A DNA stretch of 64,000 nt from Colius striatus. Lineage: Eukaryota > Chordata > Aves > Coliiformes > Coliidae. Shown in pieces: positions 21,801-33,800 of this stretch; position 1 is the first letter of the stretch; each line of letters starts with the position of its first letter. The notes below the pieces were generated by a model. The model was not told the DNA's origin, did no database searches, and worked only from the letters and a program-made list of their open reading frames with translations. The translations under genes were made by a program, and so were the position numbers. Location of the stretch: positions 84,426,944 to 84,490,943 of the forward strand of contig NC_084759.1 of assembly GCF_028858725.1 (NCBI RefSeq). Reading direction: 5' to 3'.

Positions 21801-24800
21801 AGTTTGTATACTTTCAACTCATTTTCTAATAATGAATAACAGTATTTACAAACATCATATTAACAGAACATTAATTTGCAACAACCTGCCTGAGGAAAAC
21901 AAGTTGTAGTCAGGATTACTGCATTTACATAGAAACATACTGGTTAGGTTAATAGAGAGAAGTTATGGTAATGACAATTGCTTCCTGTCATCATAGGAGG
22001 GGTTTAGAAAAACAAGGGGGGAAAAAACCCAAAGCTTTCTCAATGCAGATTAGTTAACTTGATGTTAGTTTGTTGACCTACCCTTTTTATATGGCTTTGG
22101 CGGCACAACAGGACCAGGCTCTATGTTATCATAGAAGTTACATGTGGCTTTTGGATCAAAATTTCCTGTTAGAAAAGAAAAGAAAGCATAACTCAGAGGT
22201 TATTTACACACTTATGCCAGAGATACAAACATCTAGAAGCTTCATATTTTATACATGTTTTTATTATGACAATGTATTAGCTTTTCCCGAAGCAGCCTTC
22301 TGTCACATATTTTCAGTTTTGTGTTGATTGTAGCAGTTTTTAGAAGGCTAACCCAATATTGAAGAATCAACTCTAGGCTCAACATTCTGTATTTCTTTAA
22401 AAATATGTGAAAACGTAAATCTTTATAAGACAGTCCACTTTGGAAGACTATGCATATTCTAACATTTTTGATTGTCAAGTTACTACTGCAGAAAGAGGAT
22501 TTTTAAAGAGCTAAATAAATTTCTGTTTGACAGCTTCTTGGTTGCAATTGGTAGTCATGTTTTGTGTTACTTGCTCAGAGCCTTTGTCAGTAAAAAGTTT
22601 AATTTTTAAGTAAAGAACCTTCACTAAGAAGTTGTTTGTTTTTTCTTTGCTCTTGACGAAGTCATTTTTATGTCACCATTTTCCACAGTATCCACATTTA
22701 AACACATCCTATATTAGAATCACAGAACCATTTAGGTTGGAAAAGATTTCTGAGATCATCGAGTTCAACCACTAGCCTGACACTGCCAAGCCCACTACTA
22801 AATAAATCATGTCCCTCAGCATCACATCTACACATCTTTTCAGTATCTCCAGGGATGGTGACTCCACCACCTCCCTGGACAGCCTGTTCCAACCCTCTTG
22901 GTGAAGAATGTTTCCTAATATCCAACCTAAACCTCCATTTGTGCAATTTGAGGCCATTTCCTCTTGTCCTATTGCTTGTTACATGGGAGATGAACTCCCC
23001 TTCACTACAGCCTTCTTTCAGGTAGTTGTAGAGAGTGATCACGTCTCCTCTCAGCCTCCTCTTCTCTAGGCTAAACATCCCCAGCTTCCTCAGCCACTGC
23101 TCATAAGACTTGTTCTCTAGACCCTTCATCAGCTTTGTTGCCCATCTCTGGATATGTTCCAGCACCTCAATGTCCCTCTTGTAGTGAGGGACTCAGAACT
23201 AGACACAGTATTTCATGAGGTGTGGCCTCACCAGTGTCAAGTACTCCGGGACAATCAACTCTTTGGTTCTGTTTGTCACACTATTGCTGAAACACGCCAG
23301 GATGCCACTGGTCTTCTTGGCCACCTGGGCACACTGCTGGATCATGTTCAGATGGATGTTGATTAACATCCCCAGGACCTTTTCTGCAGGACAGCTTTTC
23401 AGCCACTCTGCCCCAAGCCTGTAGTGTTGCCTGGGGTTGTTGTGTGCCTCAGCGATTGATCTGTGGAGCCTTCCTACACTCCAGCAGATCAATACTCCCG
23501 CCCATATCTAAATTACATTTCTACAAAACTATCAGTTCTATACCTCTAGATTGAAGGAGGTCAACTTCTTTCAGTGTACAGTCAACATTTATCTGGAGCT
23601 GTCTGTTGAGGCTTCTCAATCTGGTCATTTCCTCAGGCTAGAAAGAAACAACCCAGAATAGTAATTGTGGGAAAGTCAACACCTTATTTGACACAGAATA
23701 ACATTGTTCTATTTCGTTAACAGTTTGGTCACAAATGAGAGTAGAGGGAGACAAGGCACTAAAAAAAACAGCCAAGATTCCACTATTTGTCCTGTCCCCC
23801 TTTCCAATTTATTCTGTTAAAAAAACCTATTGGCAATTGAGGAGGAAAACTAACCAGACCAACAAAAATGAACAACTTATTTAATATGAAAATTGATTAG
23901 GAAGAAAAACATAGCTGAGCTTAACTTTATGAAACCATACACTGTAAAAAAAATGATACAAATTGGTGACTTCCTACATGAATTAAAGGTGATCAAGAAA
24001 GTGAATACAAGCTGTAGCACACATTAATTATTACTTGATTATAACCAAGTAAGGTCAGAAGTTTATTTATTTATTTGCACCACCCCAAGGAGTTCCAACA
24101 TGCCAAATCTGCTAGCTCAATATATTTAAATCATTCAGTACTGTGAGGCAGGAATTATTCTTAACAGAATAATCAGTTATTTAAGTCCATACATTTACAT
24201 ATAATTAAGAAAGCCTAAGCCACTAGATTACAACACGTTCTTAATGCTAGCAACAGTGATTACTACGTATGTAGGAATAAATAACTTATCCTAGGACACA
24301 TTCAAGCATCACAGGGTCATAAAATCATTTAGTGTTTGAGGTTGCAAGGGACCTCTGGAGGTTATCTGTTCCAATCCCTCTGCCCAGATGGCAGAAAGCT
24401 TTTGAATCTCTCTGAAGATGAGGACTCCATAACCTGCCTGAGCAATCTGTGCCAGTCCTTGGTCAACCATATGGTAAAAAAGTGCTTCCTGATGTTCAAA
24501 GGGACTGTCTCGTGTTTCAGTTTGTAGCCATCACCTCTGGTCCTGTCACTGGGCATCAGTGTAAAGAGCCTGGCTCCGTTCTCTTTGCACCCTCCGAGCA
24601 TTTATTCACTAGCATTCCCTCTGAGCCTTCTCTTCTCCAGGCTGAACAGTCCTAGTTCTCAGAAGAGAGATGTTTAATCATCTTTGTGGTCCTTCACAGG
24701 ACTCTCCAGTATGACCATGTCTCTCTCTCTCATACTCGGGAGCCCACTCCTGGACACAATACTCCAAAAGTGTGGCCTATCCTGTGATGAATAAAGGGGA

Positions 24801-27800
24801 AGGGTAAAGGGGAAGGGTAAACTTTCTCCCCTTGCCCAGGATATCATTAGACTTATCTTTGACACATTGCTGGCCCATTTTCAGCCTAATCTCCACTATG
24901 ACCACCAGACCTCTTCTGCAAAACTGCATTCCAGCTAGTTGGCCCCCAGCTTATACTGCTGCATGGCATTGTTCCTCTCCAAGAGTAGGACTTAGTACTT
25001 CCTCTTGCTGAATGGCATGAGGTTCTTGCCAGCTCATTTCTCCAGATTGCTGAGATCCCTCTGAATGGCAGCACAACTCTCTCAGTTTTGTATCATCAGC
25101 AAACTTGATAAGGGTACACTGCCTCACCATCCAGATCATTGAGGAAGAAGTCAAATGGGATCAGACCCCGTATTGACCCCTATGGTACACAAACAGTTAC
25201 TGGCCTCCAACCAGGCCTTGTGCCACTGATTACACACTCTTGGCTTGTCTGTTCAGTCAGTTTTCAATCCATCTCATTGTCTGTTTACCCAGCCCATATT
25301 TCACCAGCTTCTCTGTGAAGATCTTACAGGAAACAATGTGGAAAGCCTTACTGAAGTCTAGGTAGACAATAACCACTGCTCTTTCCTCATCTACCAGGCC
25401 AGTCTTTTAATGCTATCAAACTGGTTAAGCTTGATTTCCCCTTGGTGAATCTATGCTGACTACTGCTGATCACTTTCTTATCCTTCATGAGCCTGGAAAC
25501 AGTCTCCAGGACTAGCTGCTCCATCACTTTCTCAGCGGTCAAGGTGAGTCTGACCAGCTTGTACTTCATTGCATCCTCCTCTAGTCTTCTAGAGGCACTT
25601 CTGGGCACTTCTCCCAAATATCATATTCAAAGATCATCATACCTTCCTTGCTCCTCCTTTCTTATAGTCTCTGAGGCTCAGGATTCCTGAAAGCCTGTAA
25701 AGGCTGAGGTAAAGGTAGCATTCAGTATCTCAGCTTTTTCCATTTCCTGTGTAATCAGTTCCCTCCATTTCATAAGTAACAGGCCTACATTTTCAGTAGT
25801 ATTCTTTTTTACATCTACATACTAACAGAAGCCCTTCTTTTTGTCTCCCCGTGTCAATCTTAACTCCTATAGGGCTTTGGCTTTCCTAATCTCATCTTTA
25901 CACATCCACACAGTGCTTCTGTATTCCTCATGGGAACATATGTGCAAAATGCTGCCCTGAGACATGTGAGACATATAGCAGCCATGCTATTTAAGCAGCT
26001 AACAGCCCCTACTAAGCCTTGCAGCCTACACCTATGTGTATTGTTTATCTCAACACAGTGAGTACGTCTGAACTGATTTGGCTAACAACTGCACAAAGCA
26101 GAAGTTATTTTTCAGTCAGATGAATTCTCTTATCAGATCCATACAGATGTTTGAGCTAGAATCCCTTGCAGGTGGAAGTCACATAAATAGGAAAAAAATC
26201 AACAAGGGAAAGAGTAGAGACGTGCCAAGTGTTTGAGTCAACACTGCCAGTGAAAAGTCATTTGGCAACCCTGCAAATACCAAACCTGAAGTAAACTGTC
26301 TATGATATGCAACTGCTCAAAAACACCTCAATACAACAAAATACTTTTTAAAATAAAACTGAAACCTTGCTGTGCAAACATCAAGCTGTATACGGCCCAG
26401 GATCTTTAAACAGACTTGAACATATGCTTTTCATAGGTTGTTAGGAAAGTGGCTACCTATTCAGTTCTGTGGTCCAGAAAAGCACATCTATGCGAGTTTC
26501 AGAAATTCTCTTGTGAACACTAAGAAAGCTGCACACACACTTGTTTCTTAAATTGCAAGAACTGGCTTATGACAAGCTGAGAACTTATGAAAAAACATCT
26601 CCAAAGAGATAAGATTTCATACCCCCAAATATCTTTTTAATAATATTTTAGTTCATGAAAACATAAAAACTAAATTTGTATCTGGAATTAAAAATACTAA
26701 CAAATTGCTTACTGTTGGAATTGCAGTCGTGCAACTAACTCTTCGAAGCCGCCTCTGCATGAGATCATGCTCCATACCATTCACTTCGGCTTTCAGGCGT
26801 TCGAGCTCCTCTTTTTCAACCTTCAGTTCCTTTGCTAATCTCTCCATCCTTGCTCGTTGATGTAACAGCAAGGCTAATAGTTTACATGGAAGAAGTAGTT
26901 AGTAACACACAAAAACCCTAGAAAAATCAAACTCTTAACTTACGTATAATACTCATGAGTGACCTTTCTGGAAAAAAGTGATCATAAACATGCACTCAAA
27001 TATCAGTGTGAAGATGCTTCCATGCCAAATGAACTACAACTTTAGAACAAAGTTTTTCCAGAGTAAAGACACATTTTAGACAGTAACTTGAAGTTGGTAT
27101 TACCCTTTTGGTCAAAGCTTCTTTTTTGCATTTGGTCTTTCTCATCTCAAAAATACAAGGCACCTGTACAAGGAGACAGCTTCTCAGGATGAAACAGCAA
27201 CCTAGTTAAATTAATACTGTACTGATAAAACAAAAAAAAAATACCAGAGGTAAGATAACACACACTTTGTGTCTGCTGCTTAATAGCAGCTGACATATGA
27301 GCCTTGAGAGTTTAGCCAAATGTCAGTCCTGAATTGTTTTTTTAATTGCTATTACAGATTATGCAATAACTTTGAGTAGTCTTAGCTTCTCAGAGAGTAC
27401 TGTAACTCTCAGTACTTGTAAGTTCCCCTGAGCTCAACTGCAAAACTGTAGAACCTCAATGAAACAAACCAGAGAATCCAGAAAATAAAAAGTTGAGGCA
27501 GCTCAGGTGCTTCAGTCTTTAATGCCACAAACAGAGCTGATTCACTGTTCTCTAACTTCTCTCTGCTATTAATCATTCTCTCAAGGTTTTGTGACAGTAC
27601 TGAAATTCATTACTCAGTCACAAGCTGATGTCGGGCTTTCAGAGCAAACAAAGAAAGAATTTTAAATAGCTAGCAAACAATATGAAGTTTCTGCAGGTAG
27701 AGTGTTTCTCAGTATTTCACCATGCAAAAACTGGACAAGTTAATTAGCATGATGCTTAGCACTTTCTGATCTGGCTGGTTTTACCCGATTAAAGTCTCCT

Positions 27801-30800
27801 AGGACACAGAAAATAAGATAAATTTGCTGTGGGTATTTAAACAAGCATGCTGCTCACACAACAATGTTCCTACAGACTCTTCAAATGTATTAAGATGTTG
27901 TAGAATCTGCAAAATGCTATTGCATACAAAGCTCTGCTAGCACTTGCCCTTCTCTTCATCCCATCCAACAAAGGCAAAGACAAACCACATAATATCTCAA
28001 GAATATTTTCATACTAGGTAAAAAAAAAAAAAAAGGAGAAAAATAAGCAACAATATGACATAGTTTACTGAGGGAAGACAAAAATCCTGGAACAGTCAAG
28101 AGCATAAAAATGAGTGTTTTTTTATCAATGTTAGTATTTTGTGCAGAAGTACAGCACTATCCTTTGGATTTTGTATGGATTCACCAGTTCATGGCGAAAA
28201 AATAAACACTGAAAATCCCATCCAAGAATAACATTATGTTATGATGTTTTTATAACACAGACACCAGTATTACTGAATAAACCTCTGCTCTACTTTTTGA
28301 AGTATAAGTCATTCCAAGTAGTTTAAGAGATCACAAAACTAAAAAAAATACCAAACAGTAAAGCATACAGATACCAGGCTGAATGGAACAGTGGAAGTAC
28401 AGACACCAGAATGGATTTTTGGTAACACTTTTCACAATGATGGATATTCAAGAAAAAAAATGAAATAAACTTGTTCTCTATCTTAAGCTGTTAAATTTAC
28501 TTTTTTTTTTAAAAAAAACCTTTTCATAGTAACAAATATAACAGTTAATTCTTCAGTAACTTACTTCTGTCAAGAGTTCAGAGTGCGACAATAACAAAGA
28601 CTGTAATAAAGTCCCAGCTATGGTAGGTACTGCCACAAAAGCTGATGCCCAAAAAAAGTATATCCTAACTAGTTTTATGAGTTCTGTTTTCTGAATGCAT
28701 AAATCTAGTAGAAGTTAAAGGCAGAACCAGATTTCTACGTTTCAGAATATGTTTTTCACAGTTATGTGAAGCTACTTGCAGTTTTCTCATATAACTGTCA
28801 ATCTTTAATGAAGTTGTAATAGGAGTGATACCAAACAAAGCATATGGCCTAGGAGTTACAGACCTACCGGTGTTTGTTCTCTCTAAATAACATTTGGTTT
28901 ACCAGGTAGAGGACAGCTCTTTGTTGAGGAGTTAGAATAGCTCAAAAGACACAAAGCTAAATAAGAAAACAAGAACTATAGGGCAGCATTACAACCACCA
29001 TTTCAGCTCTCTAAAGTGAAAGGAAGACTAGAAGGAGTAATGGAAGGAATAGACTCTCTTTTTCAAACACCAACCTAGAAACAATACATATTCTTTAAAT
29101 AATTGCTGATGATGATCATTTTGTCATTACCCCAAATGATTCATCTCAATGCCTGCACACTGATTGATTTGCAGAGTTTTAAATGTTTCAAGTCTACACA
29201 GCAGATTACTCCAAGAAAAGCAGTTTTCAGCCAAAGCTTAGATTTCACTATTTTTAACTATTTGTCATTTTTTAAATACAATTACTTAATTTTTCATTGA
29301 TATGTGGCACTAAGACTAACGACGTTCTACCCCTATACAGCAGAATACACATCCTAAAATTTGACTGACAATCTGTCCCTTCTTTTTAAAAACTTTCAGT
29401 GGAAGAAGCAAACTTTTGATCAAGTTCTTCAAAATAATTGCTTTCATGTCTTCTAAAAAAATTATTTGTATTGACACCTAAAGTAATTTTAGCTGCAATC
29501 CTACCTCACTCTCCTCTTTTGCTTAACATTCATCTATCTAAACAAAACAAATTGTATTCAAATTCCCAGCAGAAGTTAGTGCTTCAGGTTTTATAAAGCA
29601 CTCAGCTATGGAACAAATACAAAAAATAGTAAAATCCACATGTAAGTTTATGACACAAGTCTACAATAAAGAATTTACAAATCTGAAAAACATGGTATAG
29701 CAATAAATCACTTATTCTTGTTACCTGTAGTGTTTTAAGAAATTCCCTTAACATCTTTAAGAATCTTAGCAAGTTTAAGAACCTCTGAAATTCTTTACGT
29801 ATTAGACTGAAATTTGGAAAAAACTCACCCCTAAAAATCAGCACAAGCTCTCTCATTAAATAATTTTTGGTGCAATTTCTATTCTTCTCTGTATGAGTTC
29901 AAAAACTTTCACAGTAAGCAGTAAAATCAAGCTGAAAATGCATTTTACCATAAGAGAATTTGTAGGGTGAAACATTTACCTTGAGTGTAAGCATAGTCAT
30001 CTGATCCAGAACTGGAACTTCTCTGATACTTATGGCTTCCTTTTTCTCCTCCAGATCCTGGGATTACAGAAATAGGCTGAATAGGTTCTGGTGCTGCAGA
30101 ACGCTCTTCTTGGTCCACTAAATTTAAAAGATTCTCAGTCGGTGCTCGACCTACTGTGATTTTAAAAATGGTTGGGTTTGGCTGAGATACCATTACCCGA
30201 GGAGACTGTGTTGGTGCACCTGTAGGTCCAGTTGGTTGCGTGTAGGTAATATATACTGGATTAACACTAAATGGAGGTTTGGGTTGACCTGACATACCTC
30301 TTGATGGAGAGCTTGAAGGAGGAGTAGTGGCTGCATACAGCTGGTGCTGGTTTCGTTGAGATGGTTGATTACTTATTGGCGAAGGGCTTCTGTTCATTGC
30401 AGTCCCAGGTCTTTGTGGTGGCTCAACTGTAATTTCTATTTTATTCATGGAACCTTTGGATAAACTAGGTCCAGCAAAAGGAGGCAGATACGATACAGAG
30501 TGACCACCTTGTTTTTGAAAAGTCTGGGATGCTTGCTGATATGGATGGGGTGGGACGGTTGAAGGACTAGGAGGCATGAAAACATGTGAGCTCTGATGAC
30601 CCAGTTGAGGAGGTTGAACTTGGTGTTGAGGAGAGCCAAAGGGAGAGGGACACTGGGATGCCGGTGGTGATCGAAAAGCTGATTGTGGGATCTGGGGTTG
30701 TTTTGGAGAATACTGAGAAGGTTGGTAGTTCTGTTGGTGTGGATATACAGGTAGAGGACGGGGAGTATAATGTGGAACTGGGCCCTGTGGCGATGAATGC

Positions 30801-33800
30801 CACTGTGTATTCTGAGGAGTCTGTCGTCCTGAAGAACCTTGAGATGTTTGTCTTATATAAATAGAGCCAGGAGTCCCATAAAGATTGCTTGGAATCTGTG
30901 GAAGAATTTGTAGAGCTCTGGGTACACTCTGTCCAGAGGGGAGGTTTTGTGATACTGTAACAGTAATGGGATTTGTACTGTACCGAGGTATGTGCATATA
31001 CGTGGGAGGAGGGCCTTGCATAGCAGACGTGTTCATTCCTGGTTGTATGGAAGATGGCTGTGGAGGTGGCTGTGGAGGAGGAGTAGCTGCATTTCTATTC
31101 TGGTCATTCATGAAAAATGGATTGTAACTAGGAGAAGCTGCCACAACAGCGGGAGCAGAATGTGGTTCTTGAACTAAGCATATCAGCTGTTTACCTGCCG
31201 TGCGTTGTGGATCAATATGTCCATCACTTGAACTGTGTACCAGTGTACGACCACCATTAAGTTGAGCTCCATCCCCGGCATGATAGCTGGTATGAGGATG
31301 AATACCCAGATTAATGTGCAAAAGGCTATTTCTATTCATTCTGGTGTCATCAGGGCTATGGTACTCCATATATAAGTATTTGTTGCTCTCCTGTGCGAGG
31401 GCTCGGCAACAGGCATCTAGATTGTTATTGTTCTAGAAGTAAGAATAGACACTTTTTATTGTCAAATACCAAAAGATAAAGTCATTGCTTAGTGTTCAAC
31501 AAGCATTCGACTGAAGCTGCAATCAAGCCTATCTTGAACATAACAAGGGATAACATTTTGCAGACATGAATCCTAAAATAAAGGTAATACTTACTAAGTC
31601 ATAGTATGCAAGTAGTACGCAGCTCACATTGCATCTAGCCAAATGCTATGGTAAGAATAGCTACAGTATGACATTAAAAAAATCAAGTTCAGTTTTGGGA
31701 AAAATCAAAAGTTAGAACACCTGGCATCTTTGGCAAAGTACAGGTATGTACAATTAACTACTTCTAATGACAAGACAAATCAAATTAAACTAGATCAGAA
31801 ATTGCAAACTCTAGGAAGTTGAAACAAAACCACTGACGACATTTTGATGTTTACCTGAGTGTTCACTGTTTTGACCTTTACTTTACTTTATATCTGAGTA
31901 CTTCTCTTTACCTGAACTTTAGAAGCCCAACATTTTAAACCTGCTTCTCTTGGTAGAGAATAATTTAGTGCCTTAAAAATTAAATCAGAATAAGTATTGC
32001 TTGAAAAAGTATTGGCAACTCTATAAAGCACCTACAACAATGACATAATTGCAACTGCCTTTAAGAATTTCAGTCACAAGGCAAAAAACAAAAAAAAACC
32101 AAAAAAGGTTTATTCATACATCAGTGAAGAAAATGTTTGTTTTGTGGTGCCAGCAGCTGAAACTCTACAGACAACAAATTATTAATCACATTATAAGTAT
32201 AAGCACCTTTCTTGGAGCATTTTTCTTATGAGGAAAGGTTGCAGGATCTGGGGCTGTTCAGCCTGGAGGAGATTGAGGGGAGATCTCATTAATATTTAGA
32301 AGTATTTCAAAGGTAAATGTCAAGATGAGGTGACACTTTTTTACGTAGTGTCTAGTGACAACACTAGAGGTAATGGACAAAAGCTGGAACACAAAAAGTT
32401 CCACTTAAGGAAAAACTTCTTTCCTGTGAGGGTGAGGGAGCCCTGGCACAGGCTGCCCAGGGAGGGTGTGGAGTCTCCTTCTCTGGAGGTTTTCAAAATC
32501 CACCTAGGTGCGTTCCTGTATGACTTGATCAAGGTGGATCTGCTTTAGCAGGGGCTGGGACTAGGTATCTTTAGAGGTCACTTCTAACCCCTTCCATTCT
32601 GTGATTCTGTGGTTTCTTTTCTGAAGGACTACTCAGTCTCAATATCGAAAAACACTTTCTTACAATTTCATATAATTTCACTGTTAAACACATATGTTCA
32701 CCATTTTCTCAGATGAAGACTTACTATGGAACATGACAGAAGAATCATCACTTAATTATGTATAGCTCTCACTCTAAATACTTCCCCCTGACTACTTCCC
32801 CTTCATGTCAAGCTCCCCTTTTGGACCACAGTGGTCAAAGAGAATATCCAGACATACCACAGAAAAATTTAAAACCAGAACATGTGGGAATCAGACCTTG
32901 TATTAGTAACCAGCACCACAGTGACATGACAGCAGTCTCAAAAAATTTAACTACCATCAGCCACTTGCCATCTAAACAAGACTTCATAAAGACAGCCCTC
33001 AGCTTCCTTAGTTCACTTCATCAGGGTAGAGACAGGCCTCAATCTGATTTCTCAGGATATGGAACACATTTCTCATTTCAGAAGACCCTCCATTTTTCAC
33101 AGGTCCTGAATTAACAGAATTATTAACTTTAACAGAAGGTATTCCCAGAGTAGCACAACTTTGAAAAATGACTATTTGTGGACACTTGTTATCACTTCCA
33201 ATTTGTGATTTCAGATGAAGGTGAAAAGAACAAATGGAAAGGAAAGAAAACCCCAAAGATCTGTCACTTGACTTGGAAGCAGGGAAATTAAAAAAAAAAA
33301 CAAACCACAAAAGGATGGCATGAAGATAGAAAATCTTTAGATTCCTAGCCAAGACCAGTTCCTTATCTTTGACGAATGAGTCATTCTTTGCTAAAAATCA
33401 CAGAATCACAGAATGGTGAGGGTTGGAAGGGACCTTTAGAGATCTAGTCCAACGCCCCTGCAGAAGCAGGTCCACCTAGATCAAGTCACATAGAAACATG
33501 TCCAGGCGGGTTTTGAAGACCTCCAAGGAAGGAGGCTCCACATCCTCTGTGGGCAGCCTGTGCCAGGGCTCCCTCACCCTCACAGTGAAATAGTTTTTTT
33601 CTTATGTTTAAATGGAACTTATAGTGTTTCAGCTTCAATCCATTACCCTTTGTCCTGTTCTAGACACCATGAAAAAAAGGGCTGCCTAAACCTCCTGACA
33701 CTTACCATTTAGATATTTGTAAATATTAATGAGATCCCCCCCTCAGTCTTCTCTTTTCTAGACTACACAGCTCCAGTTCCTGCAGCCTTTCCTCATCCAA

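Larger units (their letters stand above)
23638..26712 (-). other. TAB3: TAB3 intron 4
   Basis: Phase 0 intron of about 3.1 kb; GTAAGC donor and TTTCTAG acceptor. Over half is a long CR1 copy (24308-25940). Confidence 0.85.

Noticed and set aside
22698..23492. 155- and 97-codon ORFs in intron 5 as candidate genes
   Set aside because: They are CR1 ORF2 remnants, frameshifted and truncated.
30586..31177. Plus-strand ORFs opposite TAB3 exon 3
   Set aside because: Antisense shadows of the low-complexity coding exon; Gly/Val/Glu-rich mirror of the Pro/Ser/Gln sequence.
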